Shown here: positions 43,851 through 53,711 of the stretch, in pieces
How the letters are laid out: each line of letters starts with the position of its first letter
Numbering within the stretch: position 1 is the stretch's first letter
Assembly: GCA_964606325.1 (NCBI GenBank)
Contig: CAZSGE010000011.1
Span: forward strand, 13,267-77,266
Direction: 5' to 3'
From: Berkiella sp964606325
Lineage (GTDB): Bacteria; Pseudomonadota; Gammaproteobacteria; Berkiellales; Berkiellaceae
DNA length: 64,000 nt
The notes under the pieces: model-generated
Told to the model about the DNA's origin: nothing
Databases searched by the model: none
Seen by the model: the letters and a program-made list of their open reading frames with translations, nothing else
Position numbers and translations under genes: made by a program

Positions 43851-45932
43851 TTATTCTTTTTCTTTAAACGCCATTTCTTTAATGCTCTTAATTTCATCTC
43901 GAATCGCGGCGGCTTGTTCAAATTCAAGATTTCGCGCGCATTCGTACATGGCTTGATCCCACTTCTTCAATAACTTGGTCATCTCAAGTGGCGTAATAGC
44001 ATGGTGCTTTTCTTTATAGTCTCTAATTTCATCGACCACAGGGTTAGTGGGTGGCGCAGCGCCTGCTCTTTTGCTGGTTTTTCTATTTGAAACTTTTCTG
44101 CCAGCAATAGCACCTTCCATGATATCGGCAATCGATTTCACAATACCGGTCGGTGTGATGTTATGCTGCTTGTTATATTCTTGTTGAATGCGGCGGCGTC
44201 TATCAGTTTCGCCAATCGCTTGCTTCATTGAATTTGTCATTTTATCGGCATACATAATCGCGGTGCCATTGATATGGCGTGCTGCACGGCCTATGGTTTG
44301 AATCAGAGATCGTGTGGAGCGTAAAAACCCCTCTTTATCAGCATCAAATATCGCAACCAATGACACTTCTGGCATATCAAGGCCTTCACGTAATAAGTTA
44401 ATGCCCACCAACACATCAAAAACACCTAAACGCAAATCACGAATAATTTCCACACGTTCAACGGTTTCTATTTCCGAATGCAGATATCGCACTTTAATGC
44501 CATGTTCAGCTAAATAATCTGAAAGATCTTCCGACATTCTTTTGGTGAGTGTGGTAATGAGCACCCTTTCATTCACGGCGATACGCTTGTGAATTTCTGA
44601 TAACACATCATCCACTTGTGAACCCACGGGTCGCACAATGATTTTGGGATCAACCAATCCGGTTGGGCGCACTAATTGCTCAACCGGTTTACCGGATAAA
44701 TTGAGTTCATAATCACCGGGTGTTGCCGACACAAAAATACTTTGTGGCATCATTTTTTCAAATTCTTCAAACTTCATCGGTCGATTATCCATCGCCGAAG
44801 GAAGGCGAAACCCGTATTCAACCAAGGTTTCTTTACGTGATCTGTCGCCTTTATACATAGCACCCAGTTGTGGCACCATGACATGGGATTCATCTAGCAC
44901 CAACAAAGAGTTAGGAGGTAGATAATCAAACAAGGTGGGCGGCGCCTCACCTGGCCCTCTGCCAGAAAGGTGGCGTGAATAGTTTTCAATGCCGTTGCAA
45001 TAGCCGAGCTGGATTAACATTTCAATGTCATACTGGGTGCGTTGCTCTAAACGTTGCGCTTCAACCAGTTTTTGATTCTCTCGTAAAAAGGCAAGTCGCT
45101 CTTTGAGTTCGATTTTAATATTCTCAACCGCATCCAACACTTTCTGCCGGGGCGTAACATAATGCGATTTGGGGTAAACAGTGTACCTGGGTACTTCTTG
45201 TAATATTTGCCCGGTGAGCGGATCAAACATACTTAACCTTTCAACTTCATCACCAAATAACTCTATTCGTAATGCGTATTGTTCAGATTCTGCAGGAAAC
45301 ACATCGATAACATCGCCGCGCACACGAAAACAGCCACGGCGTAATTCAACATCATTACGCGTATATTGAATTTCCGCTAATCGCTTTAAGACACTTCTTT
45401 GATCGATGATATCTCCGCGGCTAACATGGAGCATCATACTTAAGTATGAATTGGGATCGCCTAAACCATATATTGCGGATACTGTTGCAACGATGATGGT
45501 ATCTGGTCGTTCCAGCATGGCTTTGGTTGCGGATAAGCGCATTTGCTCAATATGTTCATTGACAGAGGCATCTTTTTCAATGTAGGTGTCTGAAGAAGGC
45601 ACATACGCTTCAGGTTGGTAGTAATCGTAATAGGATACAAAATATTCTACGCTGTTGTTGGGAAAAAACTCTTTCATTTCACCATACAATTGCGCGGCCA
45701 ACGTTTTATTCGGCGCTAGAATCATCGTCGTGCGTTGCACTGATTCAATTACACTGGCAATAGTGAAAGTTTTACCTGAGCCGGTTACCCCTAATAAAGT
45801 TTGAAATTGCACTCCCGCATTTAAATCAGCGACTAGCGTTTGAATAGCTTGGGGTTGGCTACCTTTAGGCGTGAATGGCGTGCCTAATTTAAATTGCTTT
45901 TTCGAATTTTTGAGGTTTTTAGCCATCTTCAT
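43851..45932 (-). CDS. uvrB: Excinuclease ABC subunit B
   Basis: UvrB is the damage-verifying helicase-like subunit of nucleotide excision repair. The protein of about 693 residues has Walker A GVTGSGKT near residue 50, the beta-hairpin YYDYYQPEAYVP, the helicase motifs LLVLDESHV and TIGRAARH, and the C-terminal UVR motif (MYECARNLEFEQAAAIRDEI), which contacts UvrC. The open frame begins at a TTG at 45944; ATG codons at 45932 and 45926 are the plausible starts. It is divergent from the aminotransferase gene. Confidence 0.97.
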   Translation of the reverse strand: MKMAKNLKNSKKQFKLGTPFTPKGSQPQAIQTLVADLNAGVQFQTLLGVTGSGKTFTIASVIESVQRTTMILAPNKTLAAQLYGEMKEFFPNNSVEYFVSYYDYYQPEAYVPSSDTYIEKDASVNEHIEQMRLSATKAMLERPDTIIVATVSAIYGLGDPNSYLSMMLHVSRGDIIDQRSVLKRLAEIQYTRNDVELRRGCFRVRGDVIDVFPAESEQYALRIELFGDEVERLSMFDPLTGQILQEVPRYTVYPKSHYVTPRQKVLDAVENIKIELKERLAFLRENQKLVEAQRLEQRTQYDIEMLIQLGYCNGIENYSRHLSGRGPGEAPPTLFDYLPPNSLLVLDESHVMVPQLGAMYKGDRSRKETLVEYGFRLPSAMDNRPMKFEEFEKMMPQSIFVSATPGDYELNLSGKPVEQLVRPTGLVDPKIIVRPVGSQVDDVLSEIHKRIAVNERVLITTLTKRMSEDLSDYLAEHGIKVRYLHSEIETVERVEIIRDLRLGVFDVLVGINLLREGLDMPEVSLVAIFDADKEGFLRSTRSLIQTIGRAARHINGTAIMYADKMTNSMKQAIGETDRRRRIQQEYNKQHNITPTGIVKSIADIMEGAIAGRKVSNRKTSKRAGAAPPTNPVVDEIRDYKEKHHAITPLEMTKLLKKWDQAMYECARNLEFEQAAAIRDEIKSIKEMAFKEKE

Positions 45933-46014
45933 TTTTTCGCACAATCTTAAAAATACCGGTTAAGTATGGCATAGTAGCTATCCGAATTGAGTGTAAATAC
46001 CTGAGGGCTTAAAA

Positions 46015-47202
46015 TTGGATATCCAACTTGCAAACCGCGTTAAGCGCATTAAACCATCCCCTACCCTAGCTGTTTCTGCACGAGCAGCCGAACTAAAGGC
46101 CAAAGGTCAGGATATTGTGGGGCTTGGTGCTGGTGAACCTGATTTTGACACACCAGAGCACATTAAGGAAGCAGCCATCAAGGCGCTCAAAGATGGCAAA
46201 ACCAAATATACAGCAGTCGATGGGGTTTTAAGTCTGCGCCAAGCGATTTCTGAGAAAATGAAGAATTTTAATCAGCTTAACTATCAGCCCAATCAGATTA
46301 TTGTTTCAACCGGTGGTAAGCAGTGTATTTATAATTTACTTCAATCTATCATTCAAACTGATGACGAAGTGATAATTCCATCGCCTTATTGGGTCTCTTA
46401 CCCTGATATGGTGTTGCTAGCGGATGGTAAGCCTGTTTTTATTGAAACCACTATGGAGCAGCGTTTTAAAATAACCGCTGCGCAATTAGAAGCCGCTATC
46501 ACGCCTAAAACGAAGTTGTTGTTTCTCAACAGTCCATCCAATCCAACCGGAATGGCTTACAGCAAAGATGAATTATTAGCCCTATCCAAGGTATTGCTCA
46601 AACACCCGCATGTTTTCATTGCCACCGATGATATGTATGAGCATATCTTGTGGACTAAAGAACCCTTTGCCAACATCGTTAATGTGTGCCCTGAGCTGTA
46701 TGAGCGTACCATTGTGCTAAGTGGGGTTTCAAAAGCCTACTCAATGACTGGCTGGAGAATTGGTTACGTTTGTAGCCCCTTAAATCATCTCAACGACGCA
46801 ATGAGAAACATTCAAAGCCAGAGTACCTCGAACCCTTGTTCTATTGCCCAAGCAGCAGCTGAAGCCGCTTTAAGGGGTCCCTTAGACTTTGTTCACATGA
46901 TGGTTGCTGAGTTCAAGAAGCGACATGACTACTTGGTCGAAAATTTAAACAAGATCCCTGGGGTTCAATGTTTGCCAGGTGATGGCACCTTCTATACCTT
47001 TCCGCGAGTTCAGGATATCATCGATAAGATGCCTGGTATCAATAACGATCTAGAGTTAGCAGATCATCTCATTTCAACTGTAGGCTTAGCCTTAGTGCCG
47101 GGTTCGGCATTTGGTGCGCAGGGTTTTATGAGATTATCTTTTGCGACGAGTATGGACGTACTCTCAAAGGCTATAGAGCGTTTGAATAAGGCATTGATGT
47201 AA
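46015..47202 (+). CDS. aspC: Pyridoxal-phosphate aspartate aminotransferase (class I)
   Basis: The 395-residue fold-type I aminotransferase transfers the amino group between aspartate and 2-oxoglutarate or a related pair. The family start RVKRIKPSPTLAVSARAAEL is followed by GLGAGEPDFDTP, NSPSNPTG, and SGVSKAYSMTGWRIGY with the Schiff-base lysine. The C-terminal arginine lies in FMRLSFATSM. The start is TTG at 46015 with GAGGGC upstream; the first ATG in frame would cut off conserved residues. It is followed by tRNA-Asn. Confidence 0.94.
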   Translation: MDIQLANRVKRIKPSPTLAVSARAAELKAKGQDIVGLGAGEPDFDTPEHIKEAAIKALKDGKTKYTAVDGVLSLRQAISEKMKNFNQLNYQPNQIIVSTGGKQCIYNLLQSIIQTDDEVIIPSPYWVSYPDMVLLADGKPVFIETTMEQRFKITAAQLEAAITPKTKLLFLNSPSNPTGMAYSKDELLALSKVLLKHPHVFIATDDMYEHILWTKEPFANIVNVCPELYERTIVLSGVSKAYSMTGWRIGYVCSPLNHLNDAMRNIQSQSTSNPCSIAQAAAEAALRGPLDFVHMMVAEFKKRHDYLVENLNKIPGVQCLPGDGTFYTFPRVQDIIDKMPGINNDLELADHLISTVGLALVPGSAFGAQGFMRLSFATSMDVLSKAIERLNKALM

Positions 47203-47264
47203 AATAAGTTCTTTGCATGATAGTCTTGACTTCGGTGCGTGGGAAAAGTACTATCACGCGCTAT

Positions 47265-47339
<75 letters not shown>

Positions 47340-47347
47340 TATAAATC

Positions 47348-47370
47348 AAGGGCCTAGTGCCCTTTTTTTA
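47348..47370 (+). terminator. Terminator of tRNA-Asn
   Basis: The stem AGGGC/GCCCT is followed by seven T, 10 bases after the tRNA CCA. Confidence 0.8.
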
Positions 47371-47439
47371 TTTCTAAAATTTGCTTTGGGGCGCTCCTGG
47401 GGCACTTGCAGCCAATTAATTACAATAATCACTTCTCTA

Positions 47440-49131
47440 TTACTTCGGTTGCTCGTTCAATTTCCCTGCTGTAACAATCATAAGAAGGCGATTAATTGAG
47501 TTAGTTACTTTATTTATTTTATCCATAGCGTCATCTTTATACTGAAGTGTCACAGGTTTGTCTCCCCTGTGTGCCTTGGTCTTACCTCTCGCCTCATTTA
47601 ATTCTGTCAAAGGATCAAATATTTCACTAAGTTCATCGCCATCTACTCCTATTTTTTTCAAACATTTCCGAAGCAATTTTATGCTTCTTAACTCGGAATC
47701 ATAGCAACCAAATCGCATTGAGATTTGTTTGATCGTTTGAAAAGCGAAGCCTTCAATAACAATCCTACATAAATCCTGAACGAAACTTTGCCAATCATTA
47801 TAATTCTCCGTTAAAAGGTAATAGAAACCATGAAATGTTTGTTCCATACTGTTTTTGTGCGGTACCCACAAGGGTTGATTTTCCGGTTGAATAGTTAATC
47901 TCCATAATTGATCTAGAGCTTTTTTTAATTCACTTATCGGTTCAGGTTGAGATGAGAATTGACCAAGAAAATCCGTATCAAAAGAACGCTTTGAGATTTT
48001 ACCTTTGGGAGCTTCATTATAACTTCTCCAATGACACAACTCTTCGAAAGGTAGATATGTTAGATAAATTGCCATAGTATGAACTTGGCCTTGCTCATTA
48101 ACATCAAATGTTTGTAGATGCCAACCCCCTCTGCAAGTGATTGTTCTTTCTGTCATCTCATATTTATCTGGATCGTTTTTATATTTATTAAGAACATCTG
48201 GTTTGAAAAAGACAGGACTTGTTTCTAATGGCTTTTGAGAACCTAAATCAAAATATGAGGACAAATTATCCTGGGTTAGATCAGTTTTAACTGTTCTACC
48301 TGCTTTGATATCCTGAATTATAAATTCTATTGGATACTTACCATTCTCTCCTTCGTATGCCTCTTGTTCAATTTGTCTGTAACTTTTATTTTGAGTGAGG
48401 ATATTATAACCCCTTCTATCGAGGCCTTTTATAATACCATTGTTTTTAAAATAGCAACTCCTAAAGCAAAAGATAGGATTGGAAGTTGATTTAGTATGTT
48501 TGTTTTCAACTCCACGGTAATTGATATCATCATCAATTTTCCGATACTCAAAGCATCTAATTAAATTGCAATCGGTAATGCTAAGAAACTTGTCTAATGC
48601 ATCCCTTTTTAAAAGAATGTAGCTTAAATCATCTGAGCGCTTCAAAAGAATTTGAGGCACAAGATCTCCAAGTGCATCAAGGGAACAAAAGGCCCCTTTC
48701 TCAGGACAAAAATGTAACCCCAAAGTGGTAGTCAATTTTTGATTAATTTCAAAATAATTTTCAGAGCCTCGGGGAAACCCTTGAAAAAACCTATTAAAAT
48801 ATAATGGTTCACATTGATCTAATGGTGGAGTTCTGCCAGATAGAGGAGAATCCAAAGTATCATTGCCTAATATAGACCATCCTGCAACGATTGAATTATC
48901 AGCTTTAAACAATTCTTCATTGCAAGTTGATGGAGTAATTCTTTTCGGTATCAAAAATGAATTAATAAAGAGCAGACTATTTACACTATTATTGTATACA
49001 AAACAAATAACCCATTCGTCATCTAAATCCCCCTTAAAGAAATCCCAACCAACCGCAGGAAAAGGTTCGCCATTTCCAGTTTGTTTTAAGGCCTGTATCT
49101 TATCTTTAAGTTTTGAAACTATGTAATTCAT
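47440..49131 (-). CDS. Large protein of unknown function in the tRNA-Asn block
   Basis: I do not recognise this 563-residue soluble protein. It has no signal peptide and no long hydrophobic segment. The N-terminal 380 residues are a mixed region with many aromatic residues (VICFVYNNSVNSLLFINSF, RGGWHLQTFDVNEQGQVH). The C-terminal part looks helical (DLCRIVIEGFAFQTIKQISMRFG and KVTNSINRLLMIVTAG) and contains AHRGDKPVTLQ, which could be a functional loop. It lies next to the tRNA-Asn 3' end, reads towards it, and stands alone, as cargo genes often do. Confidence 0.7.
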   Translation of the reverse strand: MNYIVSKLKDKIQALKQTGNGEPFPAVGWDFFKGDLDDEWVICFVYNNSVNSLLFINSFLIPKRITPSTCNEELFKADNSIVAGWSILGNDTLDSPLSGRTPPLDQCEPLYFNRFFQGFPRGSENYFEINQKLTTTLGLHFCPEKGAFCSLDALGDLVPQILLKRSDDLSYILLKRDALDKFLSITDCNLIRCFEYRKIDDDINYRGVENKHTKSTSNPIFCFRSCYFKNNGIIKGLDRRGYNILTQNKSYRQIEQEAYEGENGKYPIEFIIQDIKAGRTVKTDLTQDNLSSYFDLGSQKPLETSPVFFKPDVLNKYKNDPDKYEMTERTITCRGGWHLQTFDVNEQGQVHTMAIYLTYLPFEELCHWRSYNEAPKGKISKRSFDTDFLGQFSSQPEPISELKKALDQLWRLTIQPENQPLWVPHKNSMEQTFHGFYYLLTENYNDWQSFVQDLCRIVIEGFAFQTIKQISMRFGCYDSELRSIKLLRKCLKKIGVDGDELSEIFDPLTELNEARGKTKAHRGDKPVTLQYKDDAMDKINKVTNSINRLLMIVTAGKLNEQPK

Positions 49132-49386
49132 TTAAAAAAACCTCAATTACCTCTATTTGATTATGGCATCTCTTCTAATTATCTTACATTGAAAATTACT
49201 GTCCCATTTAACACTTACGCCTCCAATAAAAGTCGGTTATCTTTAAAAATTACAACCAATTTGCCCCCCAAATGCCCCATGAATATTGACTACCATTAAG
49301 TAGCTATAAGATTAATCATCATCCCCAGGAATAATTTCGGGGCGAATAATATTTATGCGAATTGTATCTATTGGCTCTTCGTCATC

Positions 49387-49752
49387 TTAGGGGTTAAAAG
49401 GCAAATCAGCGCCAACAATTTTTCGGATTTCTTCTTTTGCTTTCATAAAACTAGACAAAAATCGCGGATCCCCCGCTTCGCTTCCAACCTTGCTTTTAGA
49501 CCAAGCTTGCATAGATTCGCCTGCAATATGCTCAAGCTGTGCTACCTGCTCTTCTTTGATAGCCTTAACATCTGACATAAAGTCTTTGTAAAATCTGGCT
49601 GTAATGCGCTTTAAGGCTTTTGCAACCCCCTGCTGAGTCATACCTATCTCGTCAGCTATTCTGTTTTGAGTCCAACCCATCTTACGAAGCTGAAAGGCTC
49701 GGGCTTCATTTTGTAAGATTACTTCCCTGTTTGCATTTTGTTTATTTGCCAT
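49387..49752 (-). CDS. Helix-turn-helix protein (terminase-small-subunit-like or sigma-like)
   Basis: The 121-residue protein has an HTH around residues 20-45 (LRKMGWTQNRIADEIGMTQQGVAKALKRI is its core, starting LRKMGWTQ), similar to HTH_23/sigma-70 region 4-like domains. A charged helical C-terminus follows (SDVKAIKEEQVAQLEHIAGES). The frame is open upstream to 49914, but that would overlap the divergent gene, so I chose the ATG at 49752 (MANKQNANREV). It may be an orphan regulator or a phage remnant; the function is not known. Confidence 0.65.
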   Translation of the reverse strand: MANKQNANREVILQNEARAFQLRKMGWTQNRIADEIGMTQQGVAKALKRITARFYKDFMSDVKAIKEEQVAQLEHIAGESMQAWSKSKVGSEAGDPRFLSSFMKAKEEIRKIVGADLPFNP

Positions 49753-49897
49753 TTCACAACTCTTATTACAACTCCCGCAGTTGCCCACGTGATCCATGCC
49801 TCGATTTATAACTGCGTTCATTTCAATTGAGACTATTATTTTACTTACTAACAAATCATTGTAAAATGCAGCATTCTTAATACTTAAGAAACACAAA

Positions 49898-50845
49898 ATG
49901 AAGTCAGGAAACACAGTAAAATTCTATCACTACAAACCTTTATCAGAAAAGCAGCATTTAACATTCCTTGAAAATTACCTAAAGCAGAAAGTTTGGCTTA
50001 CCCCTTTAAAAGAATTTAACGACCCTTTTGAGGGCAAATTTATGTTGAATACACCAGAATACGTTTTAAATAATCCTTCCCTCTTTAACCATTTTTTAAA
50101 GCAACATCAAGAGCATAGTGAGCCTAACTTAACTGCGGATGATCTAAAAGCAAAATTATGCACGCCTGAGTTTGAAAAAATATTTACTCAGCAGTCTCAA
50201 AAACAGTATCAAATGGTTAAAGATGCCTTCTCCAATCATGGAGCGTTATGCTTAACACCCCAAAATAATAATATCCCAATGTGGGCTTATTATGCCAATG
50301 ATCACAAAGGATATTGTGTCGAATTCTCGATCGATTTTTCTTATATACAAAAGCATGCAGCTATTGATCCTAATATGCTTGCCGACTTTATACATGGCAT
50401 TAAAACAGGAATTGACATTTTGTCTTTTCAATTAAAAGAGCACGGGCAAGAATTTGTTTTCGCTAAGGTTAGGTATAGCCATGAAATTCCTACAATCGAT
50501 CTTGAGGTCCTTTTCGGAATAACTAACGAATACAAGCGAACTGAATATTTGGTGAAAAATTCTGTTGGTGTCAAACATTCTGATTGGGATCATGAAGACG
50601 AATACCGACTGATAGCAAACTCAAACAGTAGAAACTGCGAATCGATGAGTCTGCAATATTATGCCCCATTTTTAAAGGTTACTGCCATAATCATGGGGGC
50701 TTTTATTCAGAAAGAAAATGAAGATGAAATACGGAAGTTGTGCAAAACATACGGGATCAGCTTATATAAAGCTGTCTGCTCTGAGTCAGCTTATGGCCTC
50801 ACAATATTACCAACCATAGATTTGCAAATACCATCTTTTGCTTGA
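49898..50845 (+). CDS. DUF2971 family protein
   Basis: The 315-residue protein shows the DUF2971 pattern: FYHYKPLS near the start, VWLTPLKEFNDPFEG, then ALCLTPQNNNIPMWAYYANDHKGYCVEF, which begins ALCLTPQNNN, and a final VKHSDWDHEDEYRLI. The family is frequent in mobile elements and defence islands of bacteria; its biochemical role is unknown. It is divergent from the HTH gene at 49387 and is one of only two plus-strand genes in this block. Confidence 0.88.
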   Translation: MKSGNTVKFYHYKPLSEKQHLTFLENYLKQKVWLTPLKEFNDPFEGKFMLNTPEYVLNNPSLFNHFLKQHQEHSEPNLTADDLKAKLCTPEFEKIFTQQSQKQYQMVKDAFSNHGALCLTPQNNNIPMWAYYANDHKGYCVEFSIDFSYIQKHAAIDPNMLADFIHGIKTGIDILSFQLKEHGQEFVFAKVRYSHEIPTIDLEVLFGITNEYKRTEYLVKNSVGVKHSDWDHEDEYRLIANSNSRNCESMSLQYYAPFLKVTAIIMGAFIQKENEDEIRKLCKTYGISLYKAVCSESAYGLTILPTIDLQIPSFA

Positions 50846-50930
50846 GTCCTTCACCAAATATGTTATAGCTTTTTTAAGAGCCCAATCTCAAGCTATATAG
50901 GTGCTTTCTTACTGTAAGCGTGCCAATTCA

Positions 50931-53705
50931 CTATATACGCTTTGCATAACAATGCGGGCAGCCATGCTTCCTATTTGTTCGATTATTAGGCATTTCTAGC
51001 CACTCATGCTGATTCTTACATAACCACCAAATTTTTTTATTACTTCCACGCATAATATCTTCTGGTTTCAAATCACCATTTTTCTCAGGATGCCATTCAT
51101 CTGCTATAAATGGATGAGTAATTCTTAAGTTATTCTCACTAGATGCTCTCTTTCCTTTACAATACGGGCAACCACTCTTACGTTTTGCTCTTTCATATAT
51201 ACTTGATTGCCATCTATGTTTTTTAGTACATTCCCACCAAATTTTTTTGTCGCTTCCAGCCTTAAAATTTTCAGGTATTAAAGGGGCGTTTGCTTCATAA
51301 TCCCATTCTTCACATAACGATGGATGCAAATGTTTAAGACTGTGCTGTGGCATTGGTCCAGGAAAGTAATGTAATTTACTTTCAAATTCAATATTATTAA
51401 CGAACTGGTTGAGTTTATAATAATCATTTATAGCGCTCTTCTCTTTTTCCGAAAGACTCGTTTCACGCTCATTAAACATTAACCCTAATAAGGCTTTAAT
51501 ATCGTCAACACCTAAATTTGATACTTTATATGTATGAGAACCAGGAAAATCATAGGGAAATTGATCATCTTTAAGTCTCAATACTTTAATACCCTTTTCA
51601 TTAAAGCGTTCATTTTTGTCAAGATCTTTTTGAATTTTACTTTTGTGCCAATAAGAGCCGTCAATTTCAACACCTATTTTCAGATGGGGGATATATATAT
51701 CTAACTCTACTCCATCAACTTTTTCTCTCCATCTAACATCTTCGAATATACTCTTTAATTCGCAAAATATTCGAATTTCTTCTGTTGAACTTTGAGAAGA
51801 ACAAAGTCTACATCCAGAGCCCTTGCCAGCACGATTATTGGGCGATGCTTGCCATTCATGTCCATTTATACATTTCCACCAATATTTTTTACCTACTCCG
51901 AAAGTAACATTTTCTGGTTTAACATTTCCGTTTTTTTCATAATGCCACTCTTTCTCTAACTCTGGATGGGTAACCAACAAATTGTTATCAGGAGTTACCT
52001 TTTTTCCACAACAATATGGGCATCCTGTTTTTTTTATAGTTCTATGATAAATTGATGTATCCCATTCGTGCCCTTTATGACACCGCCACCATATCTTTTT
52101 TTTACTTCCAGCTATAACATTCAATGGAGTAATAGAAGAATTTCTTTCAAAACACCACTCTTGTAATAAGTGCGGGTGTGTTTCTGCAAGATTATTTTTA
52201 CTTACTTTCAAAATTTTGGGACATTTTGCGCAACCAGTTTTTCCTTTTGCTCTTTCATATACCGATGTAAGCCACTCATGACCATTTTTACAAATCCAAT
52301 TTATTCTTTTATCGCTACCTGAAGTAATTTCATGTGGAGACATACCTTTATTCTTAGTAGGATGCCATTCTCTTAAGAGCTCCGGATGTGTTACGGTCAG
52401 ATTATTAAGTTTTGTTGCTCTTAATCCAGAGCAATAGGGACAGCCTGTTTTTTGTTTAGTTCTGCTTGAAATAACCGCTTGCCAAAAATGTCCTTCATCA
52501 CAATGCCACCAAACTTTCTTATGACACCCGTGCGTTACATGTTTGGGCGAGATATCCACATTTCTATCAAAACACCATTGCTTTAAAAGTTCAGGGTATG
52601 CTTTCTCTAGATTATTTTCTTTTATTACATGTTCTTTAGGACACTGTCGACATTTCTTCTTTTCGCACGTTCTATCCTTAACAGTTGCAAGCCAGGTGTG
52701 TCCATTTTTACATTTCCACCATATTTTTTTTCGGCTCCCTCTGCTCACATTTATAGGACGTAAAGGCGCATTTTTTGTTGGATGCCATTCTTTCGATAAT
52801 TCGGGATGGGTTGAAAGTAATGAATTGTTTTCTTCATTGCATTTTACACAATCACTCCCAATTTTAATTTGGGTACTTATAGATGCCTGATATGAATGGG
52901 CTGGATTTCTGTTACATTTCCACCAAACTTTTGCAGCACTACCAGGCACAACTTCATTTGGAGTAAGATTTTCATTCTTTTCAAAATCCCAATTTCTACT
53001 GACACCTGGATAAAGAGTTGCTAAACTATTTGAGCTAACGCATTTTTGATTAAGACATACTGGACATTTTGAATTACCTTTTGTTCTATAAAATACAGAT
53101 ACTTTCCATTCATGATCAACACCCTTTGGGCACTTCCACCATACTTTTTTATTACTGCCAGGGCCAACATCGTTTGGAGTCAAATCTCCATTTTTACTAG
53201 GATGCCATTCTAAAGCCACATCAGGAAATAATGCTACCAATGAAGTTGAAGGAATAACACGCAGTCCTCGACATATTGAGCATCCAGTCTTCGCTAACGC
53301 TCGTGATTTTATGGTTGCACACCATTCATGTCTTTTATCTTTTTTACATACCCACCAAACTCTTTTATGGCAACCAGGAACAACGTCTAAGGGGGTTAAA
53401 CACCCATTTTTTGTAGGGTGCCATTCCTTAGCTATATCCGGCATAAGAGTGCTTAATGAATTTGAAGGAATTACTTTTTTATTTGCACATATAGGGCAAC
53501 CAGTTTGTATTTTAGTTCTTGTCCATATTACTGCCTGATATTCATGATCAATTCCGTTAGGACATATCCACCAGATTTTTCTGTTGCTTCTCGTTGATAC
53601 CTTATGCGGGGTAAGATCTCCATTCTTTGTCGGATGCCATTGCGCTGCAATAGCAGGGAACTTTTTTGCAAGGGATTTATTTTTATCAATAAGAATTAAA
53701 GGCAT
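50931..53705 (-). CDS. Eleven zinc-ribbon repeats with embedded Vsr/DUF559-like nuclease domain
   Basis: The 924-residue protein consists of eleven repeats of about 65-70 residues. Each follows the scheme (S/N)LxxxxPxLxxEW-(H/D/C)xxxN-xxxxPxxVxxGSxKKxWWxC-xxxHxWxxxxxxRxxxxxxCPxC, that is a zinc ribbon of the DUF4379 type. Nine repeats occupy about 1-625 and two occupy about 790-924. Between them (about 630-780) lies a restriction-endonuclease-like domain: SSTEEIRIFCELKS, then ELDIYIPHLKIGVEIDGSYW and KGIKVLRLKDDQFPYD, matching the D...E-x-D/K core of Vsr and DUF559 nucleases. It is probably a DNA-binding nuclease of a defence or mobile system. It ends the minus-strand series that begins at 55913. 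Confidence 0.85.
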   Translation of the reverse strand: MPLILIDKNKSLAKKFPAIAAQWHPTKNGDLTPHKVSTRSNRKIWWICPNGIDHEYQAVIWTRTKIQTGCPICANKKVIPSNSLSTLMPDIAKEWHPTKNGCLTPLDVVPGCHKRVWWVCKKDKRHEWCATIKSRALAKTGCSICRGLRVIPSTSLVALFPDVALEWHPSKNGDLTPNDVGPGSNKKVWWKCPKGVDHEWKVSVFYRTKGNSKCPVCLNQKCVSSNSLATLYPGVSRNWDFEKNENLTPNEVVPGSAAKVWWKCNRNPAHSYQASISTQIKIGSDCVKCNEENNSLLSTHPELSKEWHPTKNAPLRPINVSRGSRKKIWWKCKNGHTWLATVKDRTCEKKKCRQCPKEHVIKENNLEKAYPELLKQWCFDRNVDISPKHVTHGCHKKVWWHCDEGHFWQAVISSRTKQKTGCPYCSGLRATKLNNLTVTHPELLREWHPTKNKGMSPHEITSGSDKRINWICKNGHEWLTSVYERAKGKTGCAKCPKILKVSKNNLAETHPHLLQEWCFERNSSITPLNVIAGSKKKIWWRCHKGHEWDTSIYHRTIKKTGCPYCCGKKVTPDNNLLVTHPELEKEWHYEKNGNVKPENVTFGVGKKYWWKCINGHEWQASPNNRAGKGSGCRLCSSQSSTEEIRIFCELKSIFEDVRWREKVDGVELDIYIPHLKIGVEIDGSYWHKSKIQKDLDKNERFNEKGIKVLRLKDDQFPYDFPGSHTYKVSNLGVDDIKALLGLMFNERETSLSEKEKSAINDYYKLNQFVNNIEFESKLHYFPGPMPQHSLKHLHPSLCEEWDYEANAPLIPENFKAGSDKKIWWECTKKHRWQSSIYERAKRKSGCPYCKGKRASSENNLRITHPFIADEWHPEKNGDLKPEDIMRGSNKKIWWLCKNQHEWLEMPNNRTNRKHGCPHCYAKRI

Positions 53706-53711
53706 TATGAG

